Part shown: one piece after another, positions 8,621 through 18,049 of the stretch | How the letters are laid out: every line of letters begins with the position of its first letter | How positions within the stretch are numbered: the first letter of the stretch is position 1 | Source of the DNA: Flavobacteriales bacterium | Lineage (GTDB): Bacteria; Bacteroidota; Bacteroidia; Flavobacteriales_D; Crocinitomicaceae | DNA: 64,000 nucleotides | Assembly: GCA_947475095.1 (NCBI GenBank) | Contig: CANJLG010000003.1 | Span: forward strand, 62,001-126,000 | Direction of reading: 5' to 3' | The notes under the pieces: generated by a model | The model's input: the letters and a program-made list of their open reading frames with translations, nothing else | The model's database searches: none | What the model was told of the DNA's origin: nothing | Translations under genes and position numbers: made by a program

Positions 8621-9193
8621 ATGTCTTCACAAAACAAATTAACAATAAAGTCGGCCTTAGAATTAGTTTACACCGATGATCTAGCCAATGTGTGCATTGG
8701 ACTTAAGCAGTTGGAAGTATGCGCCGATTTGAGCGTCATTGAACCCATCGTCGCCATTGCTTCTATCACGACTAATAGGGCTATAAAAAAAGAAGTGTTG
8801 GAATTTTTATCAAATGTTGTTGACCCAAAGTTACCTCCTATATTTTTGCCTTTTATACAAGAGGAGAAATACGCCTCTATTCGACAAGAATTATTGTCTG
8901 TGGTATGGAATAGTAAATTAGACTACTCGTCTTTTTTAGCCGATTTTGTAGAGGTAGCGATTGAGGGAAATTTCATAATAGCCTTAGAATGCTTAACAGT
9001 ATTAGAGAATTTAGAAGGGCCATTTGAAGAGCATCAACTATTAGAATCGCAATTGCATTTAAAAGAATACATCGCTTCTGATCGGTCCATGGAGGATGAT
9101 CAAAAAACAACTGTCATTAGTGAAATAGCCCTTTATATTAGGGAACAAAATGAAGGCGTTGATGCTGATTTATTATTCGACGAAGAACAGTAA
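8621..9193 (+). CDS. Uncharacterised HEAT-like helical protein
   Basis: This is a 190-residue soluble acidic protein with no signal or membrane segment. The sequence is nearly all amphipathic helix, with a HEAT-like pattern in which paired helices repeat about every 35-40 residues (LKQLEVCADLSVIEPIVAIA, AIKKEVLEFLSNV, SIRQELLSVVWNS, FIIALECLTVLENLEG). The C-terminus is acidic (EGVDADLLFDEEQ). HEAT proteins are usually protein-binding scaffolds; the partner is unknown. The gene follows ksgA by 42 bases. A TAACTTTA -7-like element at 8584-8591 could give it its own promoter. It converges on the DUF4296 gene with eight bases between stops. Confidence 0.6.
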   Translation: MSSQNKLTIKSALELVYTDDLANVCIGLKQLEVCADLSVIEPIVAIASITTNRAIKKEVLEFLSNVVDPKLPPIFLPFIQEEKYASIRQELLSVVWNSKLDYSSFLADFVEVAIEGNFIIALECLTVLENLEGPFEEHQLLESQLHLKEYIASDRSMEDDQKTTVISEIALYIREQNEGVDADLLFDEEQ

Positions 9194-9201
9194 AAGCGCA
9201 A

Positions 9202-9543
9202 TTATTTGGATAAATCGAGTATACTTTTGTTTTGGCGCTCGATAATAGTTTGATTCATTTCAAGGAAAACGTCAAATTGTTGAGCATAATATCGGTAACT
9301 ATCCTCGTAGCTTTTGGCACTTACGCCATATTTTTTAAAGACATTTTCAGCCGCTAATTTTAAGGGTTCTTTGTAGATGCTTGGCATGCCAAATGTGCGC
9401 TGATAATAACTTTCTAAACGCAACATTTCTTCCATTACTAAAGTCATTTTATCCTTTTCTATCAAGTTTTTAGGCGGCTCAGGTTTTTCCACTAAGGAAC
9501 ATCCAATTAAACAGAATAGTAGAAAAAAAAGGATTGTCTTCAT
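9202..9543 (-). CDS. DUF4296 lipoprotein
   Basis: This 113-residue lipoprotein has the signal MKTILFFLLFCLIGCS with a lipobox Cys at about residue 15. The mature part is a single alpha-helical DUF4296 domain (KMTLVMEEMLRLESYYQR, VFKKYGVSAKSYEDSYRYYAQ). It lies three bases downstream of the dihydroorotase stop and is the last gene of a three-gene minus-strand operon. I recall the same gene order in other Flavobacteriales. The function is unknown; its length and helical makeup resemble small envelope helper lipoproteins. Confidence 0.8.
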   Translation of the reverse strand: MKTILFFLLFCLIGCSLVEKPEPPKNLIEKDKMTLVMEEMLRLESYYQRTFGMPSIYKEPLKLAAENVFKKYGVSAKSYEDSYRYYAQQFDVFLEMNQTIIERQNKSILDLSK

Positions 9544-9546
9544 TAC

Positions 9547-10884
9547 TTAATGATTAAAGCTTAGGCGTTGCCCAAGAAAGTGATCGATAAGTTTTCCGTT
9601 CTGATACACTAAATTCCCATTGATAAAGGTATGACTAACACTATGAGAAAACACTTGCCCATTAAACGGACTCCATTTACATTGGTATAAAACCTGATCA
9701 TTTGAAACTATTTTGTTTTGTTTGGGATCAATCAACACAATGTCTGCAGCATAACCCTCCCTCAAAAATCCCCGATTAATAATTCTAAAAAGTGTTGCTG
9801 GGGCATGAGCCATTTTTTCAACCACGCGTTCAATACTAATTTTCCCCTCAATGGATTTTTCTAGCATTGCCAGAAGGGCGTGTTCCACTAAAGGTCCTCC
9901 GGATGGTGCACTTGAGTAAGCATTTTCTTTTTCTGAAATCGTATGAGGGGCATGATCACTTGCGATTACATCAATTCGGTTATCCAATACAGCCTTCCAA
10001 ATTTCAGCTCGGTCCTCCGCGGTTTTAATGGCAGGATTCCACTTAATCCAATTTCCTTTTGTTGCATAATCAGCATCGCTAAACCATAAATGATGAATGC
10101 AAGCCTCCGCGGTAATCAATTTTTTTTCTAACGGAATACTGTTATCGAAAAGTTCCGTTTCTTTAGCAGTCGATATATGAAGGACATGCAGGCGAGTCCC
10201 ATATTTCTTGGCTAAGCTGACCGCTAGCGACGAAGAGAGAAAGCACGCTTCGGCACTACGAATTTTAGGGTGTGCCTCGATGGGAATAGCTTCTCCGTAG
10301 ATTTTTTCATAGTGTTGTAAATTAGCCCTAATGGTGCCCTCATCCTCACAATGAGTTGCAATTAGCAGAGGCACTGACGAGAATAATTTATCTAAGGTTT
10401 TTTCGTTATCGACAAGCATATTTCCAGTCGAAGACCCCATAAAAACTTTCACCCCACAGACCTTTTTCTTATCTGTTTTAAGAACCTCTTCTAGATTTTC
10501 ATTAGAGGCACCCATAAAAAAGGAATAATTAGCCAATGACGACTGAGCAGCAATCGTATACTTATCTTCTAATAACGATTGAGTTAAGGCATTGGGAATG
10601 GTGTTTGGCATTTCCATGTACGATGTTATTCCACCTGCTACAGCGGCTCGAGATTCTGAATAGATGGTTCCTTTATGGGTCAATCCAGGCTCTCTAAAAT
10701 GAACTTGGTCATCTATGCATCCAGGAATAAGGAATTTGCCTTCGGCATTAATTTCTATAACAGAATAAGGAATATTAATATCAATGCCTATTTTTTCAAT
10801 GCATCCATTGCGTATTAATAGATCGCTTATAAATCGCTTTCCTTCATTAATAATGGTTCCCCCTTTAATTAAATATTCGGTCAT
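9547..10884 (-). CDS. pyrC: Dihydroorotase, class I-like
   Basis: Dihydroorotase cyclises carbamoyl-aspartate to dihydroorotate in pyrimidine synthesis. I start it at MTEYLIKGGTIINEG, because this ATG overlaps the upstream gene's stop as ATGA; a longer form from 10917 exists. The product is 445 residues with an amidohydrolase TIM barrel. Visible are IDDQVHFREPGLTHKG near residues 58-72, EMPNT, VKVFMGSSTGNM, ATHCEDEG, LHVLHISTAKE and VIASDHAPHT, followed by the C-terminal composite domain (REGYAADIVLIDP). The first metal-binding His of the usual HxH is Gln (Gln60, His62), while the later His and Asp ligands are kept. The substitution may be lineage-wide. Allantoinase or hydantoinase is a less likely alternative. 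Confidence 0.87.
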   Translation of the reverse strand: MTEYLIKGGTIINEGKRFISDLLIRNGCIEKIGIDINIPYSVIEINAEGKFLIPGCIDDQVHFREPGLTHKGTIYSESRAAVAGGITSYMEMPNTIPNALTQSLLEDKYTIAAQSSLANYSFFMGASNENLEEVLKTDKKKVCGVKVFMGSSTGNMLVDNEKTLDKLFSSVPLLIATHCEDEGTIRANLQHYEKIYGEAIPIEAHPKIRSAEACFLSSSLAVSLAKKYGTRLHVLHISTAKETELFDNSIPLEKKLITAEACIHHLWFSDADYATKGNWIKWNPAIKTAEDRAEIWKAVLDNRIDVIASDHAPHTISEKENAYSSAPSGGPLVEHALLAMLEKSIEGKISIERVVEKMAHAPATLFRIINRGFLREGYAADIVLIDPKQNKIVSNDQVLYQCKWSPFNGQVFSHSVSHTFINGNLVYQNGKLIDHFLGQRLSFNH

Positions 10885-11597
10885 AAGTTCATCTTTCGCA
10901 TTTTCCACACCCCCCAAATAGCCTCTTTAAAAATTCCAGCACTCATTTTGGATTCTCCGTACAATCGATCTACAAAAACGATGGGAACTTCAACCACTTT
11001 GAACCGATGTTTTAATGCTGCGTATTTCATGCAAATTTGAAAAGCATACCCTTTAAATGTGATTTGGTCTAAGTTAACAGTTTCTAAAACCTTTGCCTTA
11101 TAACATTTAAAACCAGCAGTTGTATCTTTAATAGGAATCCATAAAATCATTCGCACATAAAGACTTGCTAAATAGGACATCATAATTCTTTTTAATGGCC
11201 AGTTTTTTACCTTTCCTCCCTTGCAATACCTTGAGCCAATTGCCATGTCTGCGCCTTGCTCGCAAGCATTTTTTAAACGAACAATGTCTTCTGGCGCATG
11301 CGAAAAATCACAATCCATTTCAAAAATATAGTCGTATTTTCTCTCAAGTGCCCATTTAAATCCATGAATATAGGCCGTCCCCAACCCCTGTTTTCCTTCC
11401 CGTGATTCTAAAAAAACCTGATTAGGATATTTTTTAACAAGATCTGCGATCAATCTGCTAGTTCCATCTGGGGAGTTATCATCGACAAACAAAATGGAAA
11501 GCTCTAAATCAATTCCCATTATAGCTTGCGTCATTTTCACAACGTTTTCCTTTTCGTTGTATGTTGGTATAATGATAATGGTTTTGCTGGTATTCAT
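10881..11597 (-). CDS. GT2 glycosyltransferase, polyprenol-phosphate mannose synthase-like
   Basis: This 238-residue family 2 glycosyltransferase resembles bacterial and archaeal DPM1. These enzymes move mannose (or another hexose) from a nucleotide sugar to polyprenyl phosphate at the cytoplasmic face of the membrane. Motifs are IIIIPTYNEKENV, LSILFVDDNSPDGTS, the DxD-type FEMDCDFSHAPED, AIGSRYCKGG and TTAGFKCYK. It lacks the C-terminal membrane helices of longer DPM1-GtrA fusions. It is the first gene of the operon with dihydroorotase and DUF4296. Lipid-linked sugar from such an enzyme could feed PMT-like transferases, and a DUF2723 protein sits at 35-39 kb; that link is speculative. Confidence 0.88.
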   Translation of the reverse strand: MNTSKTIIIIPTYNEKENVVKMTQAIMGIDLELSILFVDDNSPDGTSRLIADLVKKYPNQVFLESREGKQGLGTAYIHGFKWALERKYDYIFEMDCDFSHAPEDIVRLKNACEQGADMAIGSRYCKGGKVKNWPLKRIMMSYLASLYVRMILWIPIKDTTAGFKCYKAKVLETVNLDQITFKGYAFQICMKYAALKHRFKVVEVPIVFVDRLYGESKMSAGIFKEAIWGVWKMRKMNL

Positions 11598-11727
11598 CGG
11601 CTTGTCAAACGAAATTAATCAATATTGAGCAGTTCTTAAAATTGTCTAATAAATAAATTTATTTTAATAGACGGTGTAATGTGAGAATCCCCAACCATAG
11701 TTTTAATAAAATTGCATTTAGAAAGTG

Positions 11728-11735
11728 TATATTTG
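11728..11735 (+). promoter_or_regulatory. Promoter -7 element for rseP
   Basis: TATATTTG matches TAnnTTTG exactly, 17 bases before the ATG at 11753. An upstream TTG at 11712-11714 is closer than the usual -33 spacing, so the -33 element is unclear. Confidence 0.5.
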
Positions 11736-11752
11736 TACTTCAATTTTGACCT

Positions 11753-13150
11753 ATGGATTTTTGGATTAAAGCCGCTCAATTATTTTTATCATTAGCAATA
11801 CTTGTTACCTTACATGAGTTTGGACATTTTATTCCAGCTCGATTATTTAAGACTAGAATTGAAAAATTCTATTTGTTTTTTAATCCATGGTTTTCTCTTT
11901 TTCGCTTTAAAAAAGTAAATGGGGAAGGAAAGACCGCTTGGTTCAAAAAGGGATCTCCCAAAGAATGGAAAGAGGACGAGTCAACAACGGAATGGGGAAT
12001 TGGCTGGCTACCACTAGGTGGCTACGTTAAAATCGCGGGGATGATAGACGAGTCCATGGATAAGGAGCAGCTAAAAAAACCAGCTGAGCCTTGGGAGTTT
12101 CGTTCAAAAAAACCTTGGCAGCGTTTAATTATTATGATTGGCGGGGTTACCGTCAATCTTTTGTTAGGTTTTTTGATTTACATTTTAGTTATTTTCGCTT
12201 GGGGAAAAACCGATATCAATCCAAATAAACTTTCAAATGGGTTATCCGTACATCCGTACTTAGCGAAATATCATATCGTATCCGGGGACAAAGTAATCAG
12301 CGTTAATAAGCAAGCTGTAACTAGCCTAGAGGATTTAAATAAAGGCATTCTATTAAGGGGGGCAAGGGTGTTCCTTGTTCAACATTCAGATGGAACAAGG
12401 GAAACGATAACTTTTCCAGAAGCAATTGATAAAGAGTTGTTTCAGGCAGGCGCCTTCCCTGCTTTCGGACCTAGATCAACATCATTTTCTGTAGATTCAG
12501 TTATCAAGGGTGGTTTTGCGGCAAAGGCGGGCCTTATGAAAAACGACAAGATTCTGGTCGTTAATGGTAGGAAAACTAATTATTTTGACGAGTTTCAATC
12601 TGAGATCTACAAGCAAAGAGGCAAAACCACAGAAATGCTTGTTAAAAGAGTAAATGATACGATAGCAATACAAACTCAAGTTAAAAGCGATGGGACGATT
12701 GGGTTTCAAAGCAGCACGAAATTACTTGAGGATTCAACCGCTATTGAAACGAATAAATATTCCTTTTTTCAAAGTATTGCAGTAGGTTTTACCTACGGGT
12801 CAAATACTTTATCGGATTATGTTGCACAATTAAAGTTTATTTTTACTAAAAAGGGAGCGTCTTCCATAGGTGGGTTTGCTGCAATTGGGAATATGTTTCC
12901 TGCGGCTTGGGACTGGCAAATATTTTGGATGAATACGGCCTTACTTTCAATAATTTTGGCCTTCATGAATATATTACCAATTCCTGCCTTAGATGGTGGC
13001 CACGTTGTTTTTCTTCTCTATGAAATGATAACAGGAAAAGAGGCACCTCAGCGTGTGTTGGAGATCGCTCAGTACATTGGAATTGTATTACTACTTGGCT
13101 TAATGTTGTACGCAAATGGAAACGATTTAGTAAAGTGGTTATTTCCATAA
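11753..13150 (+). CDS. rseP: RIP site-2 metalloprotease RseP
   Basis: This 465-residue intramembrane zinc protease has LHEFGHF at residues 20-26, the HExxH zinc site in the first transmembrane segment. A second membrane segment follows (MIGGVTVNLLLGFLIYILV), then two PDZ-like regions (VSGDKVISVNKQAV; AAKAGLMKNDKILVVNG), and the third metal ligand motif NILPIPALDGGHVVF near residue 411. Site-2 proteases cut membrane-bound anti-sigma factors or leftover signal peptides after a first periplasmic cut. An insertion after HExxH (residues about 45-80, rich in Lys/Trp) is longer than in the E. coli enzyme. The substrate is unknown. The gene ends 12 bases before paaZ and is probably co-transcribed with it. 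Confidence 0.95.
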   Translation: MDFWIKAAQLFLSLAILVTLHEFGHFIPARLFKTRIEKFYLFFNPWFSLFRFKKVNGEGKTAWFKKGSPKEWKEDESTTEWGIGWLPLGGYVKIAGMIDESMDKEQLKKPAEPWEFRSKKPWQRLIIMIGGVTVNLLLGFLIYILVIFAWGKTDINPNKLSNGLSVHPYLAKYHIVSGDKVISVNKQAVTSLEDLNKGILLRGARVFLVQHSDGTRETITFPEAIDKELFQAGAFPAFGPRSTSFSVDSVIKGGFAAKAGLMKNDKILVVNGRKTNYFDEFQSEIYKQRGKTTEMLVKRVNDTIAIQTQVKSDGTIGFQSSTKLLEDSTAIETNKYSFFQSIAVGFTYGSNTLSDYVAQLKFIFTKKGASSIGGFAAIGNMFPAAWDWQIFWMNTALLSIILAFMNILPIPALDGGHVVFLLYEMITGKEAPQRVLEIAQYIGIVLLLGLMLYANGNDLVKWLFP

Positions 13151-13162
13151 ATAATTGATATC

Positions 13163-15202
13163 ATGCATCAATTTCAAAACTATATCTTAGGGAATTGGGA
13201 AAATGGACAAGGAGTAGAAACCACCATCTACCATGCTATTACAGGAAAGACAATTGGTTCTGTATCCAGTGAAGGGATCGATTTTTCTGAGGTATTAAAC
13301 TATGGAAGAAACGTAGGCGGACCCATTTTGCGAAAAATGACATTTCAAGAACGAGGCAGAATGCTAAAAGCCTTAGCGCTGTTCCTTATGGAACGAAAAG
13401 AGCGTTATTATGAAGTGAGTGCTTGGACAGGTGCAACAAAGATTGACTCGTGGATAGATATAGAGGGCGGAATTGGAAACTTATTTGCCAATGCTTCTTT
13501 GCGAAAACAATTTCCTGATTTACCTTTTTACGTAGATGGAGCTGCTGCCCCATTGTCAAAAAACGGAAGCTTTATCGGTCATCATATTATGGTGCCGAAA
13601 GAAGGAGTTGCCATACACATCAATGCGTTTAACTTTCCGGTTTGGGGAATGTTAGAAAAAATAGCGACAAATCTAATGGCCGGTGTCCCAGCAGTGGTTA
13701 AACCATCTGAATACACATCATTTTTAACGGAAGCGGTGGTTAGAGATATCATTTCATCACGAATTCTTCCTGAAGGCGCCCTGCAATTACTTGTTGGTTT
13801 GGGCAGGGGTTTGATTAATCATGCAGAAAGTTGTGATGTTGTAACCTTTACGGGCAGCGCCGAAACAGGAAGGTTGCTAAAGGCCCACGAAACGATTATT
13901 TCTAAAAGCATTCCTTTTAATCTCGAAGCAGATTCTTTGAATGCCACGGTATTAGGAAAATACGCTTCGCCAGGAACTAAGGAGTTTGATTTATTTATAA
14001 AAGAAACCGTCAAAGAAATTACGATTAAAGCGGGTCAAAAATGTACGGCCGTTAGAAGGATTATTGTTCCAGAGGATTTTATTGAGGCTGTTCAAAAAGG
14101 AATTTCTGAACGTCTTTCGAGCACAATTATCGGCGATCCAAGTGCAGAAGGGGTTCGTATGGGCGCTTTAGCAACGAAAACTCAAGTGGCGCGCGTTCGT
14201 GCTAGTGTAGAAAAACTAATGGCATCTCAAGAAATAGTATATGGTGATTTGGATCGATTTGATGTTGTTGGTGCAGACAAAAATAGCGGGGCATTTTTTT
14301 CGCCAATTTTATTTTTAAATACTGACCCATTCAATAAAACCCCTTGTCATGAAATAGAAGCATTTGGCCCGGTTTCTACCCTAATGCCTTATAAAAATTT
14401 AGACGATGCCATTACCATTGCGAATATGGGAAAAGGCTCTTTGGTATCATCAATTGTAACTCCAAACAATAAAGAAGCCGTGGATTATGTGCTTGGAGCG
14501 GCAAGCATGCATGGAAGAATATTGGTGCTAAATGATGCTTGCGCAAAAGAAAGTACAGGTCACGGATCTCCAATGCCATTGTTAACTCATGGTGGACCAG
14601 GCAGGGCTGGAGGCGGTGAAGAAATGGGTGGGAAAAGAGGTGTTTTACATTATTTGCAACGCACAGCTATTCAGGGACATCCGACAACTATTAGCGAAAT
14701 AACACAACAATTCCAGGTAGGAAGCGATATGCCAGAGGCAAATCCACATGTTTTTAGAAAGCATTTTGAAGAATTAGTTATTGGTGAAACAGTATTTACG
14801 CATAAACACACTGTTACGGATGCAGACATTGTCAATTTCGCTAATGTATCAGGCGATAATTTTTATGCCCACATGGATGCCACAGCATTAGAGGGCACTA
14901 TATTCGAAAAACGGGTCGCCCACGGATATTTTATTTTATCCAAAGCGGCAGGGCTATTCGTTGACCCTAAAAAAGGACCTGTTTTATTAAATTACGGCAT
15001 TGAAGAAGCGAGATTTACCAAGCCAGTTTATCCCGGAGCAACGATTGCCGTTCGTTTTACTGTAAAAGAGAAAATAGATCAAGAAAAGCGTTCCGAAGAC
15101 GACATACCTAAAGGAATAGTTAAGTTTTTGGTTGATGTTTATGATGAAACCGGTGAAACAGTCGCAATGGCGACAATATTAACCATGGTTAAAAAACGCT
15201 GA
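13163..15202 (+). CDS. paaZ: PaaZ-like bifunctional aldehyde dehydrogenase / enoyl-CoA hydratase
   Basis: This 679-residue fusion has the length of E. coli PaaZ. Residues 1 to about 530 form an NAD(P)-dependent aldehyde dehydrogenase, with HINAFNFPVWG, FTGSAETGR, the general base in FNLEADSLN (Glu255) and the nucleophile in AGQKCTAVRR (Cys294). Residues about 540-679 form a MaoC-like hot-dog hydratase with the active-site stretch GDNFYAHMDA...RVAHGYF. PaaZ opens oxepin-CoA by hydrolysis and oxidises the resulting semialdehyde in phenylacetate breakdown. No paaABCDE, paaG or paaK gene lies within the window, so the rest of the pathway must be elsewhere or the enzyme serves another aldehyde. 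Confidence 0.9.
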   Translation: MHQFQNYILGNWENGQGVETTIYHAITGKTIGSVSSEGIDFSEVLNYGRNVGGPILRKMTFQERGRMLKALALFLMERKERYYEVSAWTGATKIDSWIDIEGGIGNLFANASLRKQFPDLPFYVDGAAAPLSKNGSFIGHHIMVPKEGVAIHINAFNFPVWGMLEKIATNLMAGVPAVVKPSEYTSFLTEAVVRDIISSRILPEGALQLLVGLGRGLINHAESCDVVTFTGSAETGRLLKAHETIISKSIPFNLEADSLNATVLGKYASPGTKEFDLFIKETVKEITIKAGQKCTAVRRIIVPEDFIEAVQKGISERLSSTIIGDPSAEGVRMGALATKTQVARVRASVEKLMASQEIVYGDLDRFDVVGADKNSGAFFSPILFLNTDPFNKTPCHEIEAFGPVSTLMPYKNLDDAITIANMGKGSLVSSIVTPNNKEAVDYVLGAASMHGRILVLNDACAKESTGHGSPMPLLTHGGPGRAGGGEEMGGKRGVLHYLQRTAIQGHPTTISEITQQFQVGSDMPEANPHVFRKHFEELVIGETVFTHKHTVTDADIVNFANVSGDNFYAHMDATALEGTIFEKRVAHGYFILSKAAGLFVDPKKGPVLLNYGIEEARFTKPVYPGATIAVRFTVKEKIDQEKRSEDDIPKGIVKFLVDVYDETGETVAMATILTMVKKR

Positions 15203-15322
15203 CGAAAGAACATCCTTCCGTTGATTTTTCTTGAAAGTTAAAAAATCTCTTTTCTTTTAAACGTAACCTTAGCTCCCTCCAATTCGTTAACTCTTTCCAG
15301 TAAATTGTTTAGAATTAATTTT

Positions 15323-18049
15323 ATGGAGAAAACAGGGGATAAACCACGATCGAAAAAGCAAAACAGACTTGTTAAAATTCTTAAATGGACTTTGGGAATT
15401 ACTACCGGAATTGTTTTGTTAATTTCTGCAACCCTCTATTTTTTTAATGATCACATCTGCAAATTAGTATTAAACGAACTTAACAAGGAACTAATCGAAC
15501 CCATTCAGGTTTCTGATGTTGATTTGGTTTTTTGGGGCACATTCCCTAATCTATCCGTGGATTTAAAGAATGTAAAAATCAACGATACATTTTCTAAAAG
15601 CCATCAAAAAGACACCTTGCTGTTCTCTTCCAACGTTCGCCTTCAATTTAATCCAATAGATTTATGGAATGAAAATTATAAAATAAAACACTTATCTATT
15701 TCACCGGGGAAATTATCCCTGAAAATCAACAACAAGGGAGAAGGAAACTATGATATCCTTAAGCCGTCAAAATCAAAAGCAGATAAACCCTTTAATCTTG
15801 ATTTGAGTGATGTCTCAGTTGATGGCCTTACCCTTAATTACTCAAATGAATCAACCGATCAGCACTACAAAACAACAATTAAAACCGCCCATTTTTCAGG
15901 TAATTTTAAAGATGATAAATACACAATGCGCACGGACTGTAAACTGTTTGTTGTACAAGCGAAAAGTAGTGAGTTGGTTTTACTAGCTAATAAAAACGTT
16001 GATTTTGGAATTGACTTATTAATTGATAACAAAGAGGGCACAATTAAACTACCAAAAGCAGAAATTAATATTGAAGGCTTACCTTTCCTAGCAAGTGGTG
16101 CTATAACTAGTGATAGCATTAATTTTGACATGCACTCGAAAGACATTCTACTCACAGAATTAGTGAATAATATTGCTATTGATGCTGATAAAAACATAGA
16201 TAAGTTTAATGGTAAGGGAGAAATTTATTTTGATCTTAGTGTTAATGGCGTCAATTCAAATTCTTCCGCAGCGTTAATAACATGCGATTTTGGGATTAAG
16301 AATGGAGAATTGACGGAGCCTTCCCATAATTTAGCGGTTTCAGATATTGCCTTTTCGGGTAAATACAGTAATGATGGGGGGGGTGAAGATGAGTTTTTAA
16401 AACTCGAAAGGGTAAATTTTAAAACAGCAGGAGGGCCATTTAGTGGAGATTTAATAATAAAGGAGTTTTCAAATCCTTTGTATTCAGGGTCAGCAAAAGG
16501 CAATGTTGATTTACAAGTGTTACAAGCCGTTTTAAAAATTTCTTCTCTTGATAAATTATTAGGCAGATTAAAAATAAACGCTGATTTCCTTATTCGGCAG
16601 GGGGGTGAAAATTCGCAACCAGAGGTAAAAAAATGTGAAGGGTCAATTGAGTTAGCGGATGTAGACCTTAAACTTAAGCAAGACAACCGCCTATTCGAAA
16701 AAATAAATGGAAGGATTTCCCTCGCTGGAAATAGCACTTCTTTAGAAGACGTCAGATTGAAAATTGCTCAATCGGATTTACAAATAAAAGGAACGCTAAC
16801 TAATTTGGTAGGTTATATAAAATCTAGCGAATCTCTTAACGTCAAAGCAGATATTAAAAGTAATGGGATTAATGTGTCAGATTTAGGGTCAACGACTAAA
16901 GCAGAAAAAATTATTGCAAGCCGATTTTTTGTTCTTCCAAACAATATTAACGGTGATTTAAACTTAGCAATCGGAAGATTAACATATGAAAACCATTCCT
17001 TTAATAATCTTAAGGGAACGATGAATATTAAGGGACGAACCATTACATTTCCCGAGATCAGTTGTGTGAATGCTGAAGCGTCTATTTACGGGGCGGTTGA
17101 GGTTAAGGAGTCATCTCCTGAAATATTTAATCTTAAAGCCTCTATATCAAGCCAAGATTTAAAGTTTAAACCTTTGTTTAAAGAATGGAATAATTTCCAA
17201 CAAACAATTTTAACAGATGAAAATTTATCTGGTCGAGCAGAAGCATCTCTTGAATTTGAGGCTCCATTTGATTTAAAGTCAGGCATTGTATTTAATTCAA
17301 TACAATCTAAGTTAGCCATAAAAGTGTTTAATGGTCATTTAAAGAACGTTGAATCATTTAAGGATATTATCGCTAGTTTAAGGACAAAAGCAGGAAGACT
17401 CGTTTTGGGGGATAACAACATTAATGAATTCGAAAAAAAATTAAATGACTTGTCATTTGAGACATTAGAAAACACAATTATTATCAATAAAGGAATTGTT
17501 CAACTACCCAAAATGAAAATTATTTCTTCTGCTATGGAAATGGTCGTATCTGGAACCCACACCTTTGAAAACATCATTGACTATCGCTTCGCTTTTCGTT
17601 TAAGGGATATAAAACAACAAAACAAACTCACCGAATTTGGAGAGATTATAGATGATGAAACAAGCTTTCGAGTATTCATGCGAATGCATGGATCCATAGA
17701 CGCACCTATAATTGAATGGGATAAAACAGCGAAGTTGGAACAAACAAAGCTCAACATTCAAGAAGCAAAGCAAGACGCAAAATCAATTTTAAAAGCCGAG
17801 TTTGGTTTATTTAGAAATGATTCTATGGTTAAAAGTTATGTTCCCAAAGAGCTTCCCAAAGAAGATATCAAAATAAATTTCAATCCTAAAATTAAAAAAG
17901 AGAGTGTGCCTAGCACTGCCCCGGCAATATTAAAGGATGAAAAGCCTAAGAAAGACACCAAGATTAAGAAAAACCTTGAAAAATGGAAGGGACAACAGGA
18001 TGAAGACAATGAAAATGTAATTGTTGTCGGTAAATCGAAGGGAAAATAA
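15323..18049 (+). CDS. AsmA family protein
   Basis: This is a 908-residue envelope protein starting at MEKTGDKPRSKK; a TTG six codons upstream is possible but less likely. Basic residues precede one N-terminal membrane segment (LGITTGIVLLISATLYFF) that anchors the protein in the inner membrane. AsmA N-terminal sequence follows (LIEPIQVSDVDLVFWG), then a very long beta-rich repetitive body, a C-terminal AsmA_2-like region (INKGIVQLPKMKI, IDYRFAFRLRDIK) and a Lys-rich tail (KKDTKIKKNLEKWKGQ). By family knowledge, such repeating-beta-groove proteins bridge the periplasm and carry phospholipid to the outer membrane. An eight-G tract lies at 16376-16383. The stop abuts the stop of the convergent gene with no spacer. 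Confidence 0.87.
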   Translation: MEKTGDKPRSKKQNRLVKILKWTLGITTGIVLLISATLYFFNDHICKLVLNELNKELIEPIQVSDVDLVFWGTFPNLSVDLKNVKINDTFSKSHQKDTLLFSSNVRLQFNPIDLWNENYKIKHLSISPGKLSLKINNKGEGNYDILKPSKSKADKPFNLDLSDVSVDGLTLNYSNESTDQHYKTTIKTAHFSGNFKDDKYTMRTDCKLFVVQAKSSELVLLANKNVDFGIDLLIDNKEGTIKLPKAEINIEGLPFLASGAITSDSINFDMHSKDILLTELVNNIAIDADKNIDKFNGKGEIYFDLSVNGVNSNSSAALITCDFGIKNGELTEPSHNLAVSDIAFSGKYSNDGGGEDEFLKLERVNFKTAGGPFSGDLIIKEFSNPLYSGSAKGNVDLQVLQAVLKISSLDKLLGRLKINADFLIRQGGENSQPEVKKCEGSIELADVDLKLKQDNRLFEKINGRISLAGNSTSLEDVRLKIAQSDLQIKGTLTNLVGYIKSSESLNVKADIKSNGINVSDLGSTTKAEKIIASRFFVLPNNINGDLNLAIGRLTYENHSFNNLKGTMNIKGRTITFPEISCVNAEASIYGAVEVKESSPEIFNLKASISSQDLKFKPLFKEWNNFQQTILTDENLSGRAEASLEFEAPFDLKSGIVFNSIQSKLAIKVFNGHLKNVESFKDIIASLRTKAGRLVLGDNNINEFEKKLNDLSFETLENTIIINKGIVQLPKMKIISSAMEMVVSGTHTFENIIDYRFAFRLRDIKQQNKLTEFGEIIDDETSFRVFMRMHGSIDAPIIEWDKTAKLEQTKLNIQEAKQDAKSILKAEFGLFRNDSMVKSYVPKELPKEDIKINFNPKIKKESVPSTAPAILKDEKPKKDTKIKKNLEKWKGQQDEDNENVIVVGKSKGK

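Noticed and set aside
16225-16737. 170-codon minus-strand open frame
   Set aside because: It is a shadow of the AsmA-like gene; composition is Ser/Phe/Pro-rich as expected of antisense translation.
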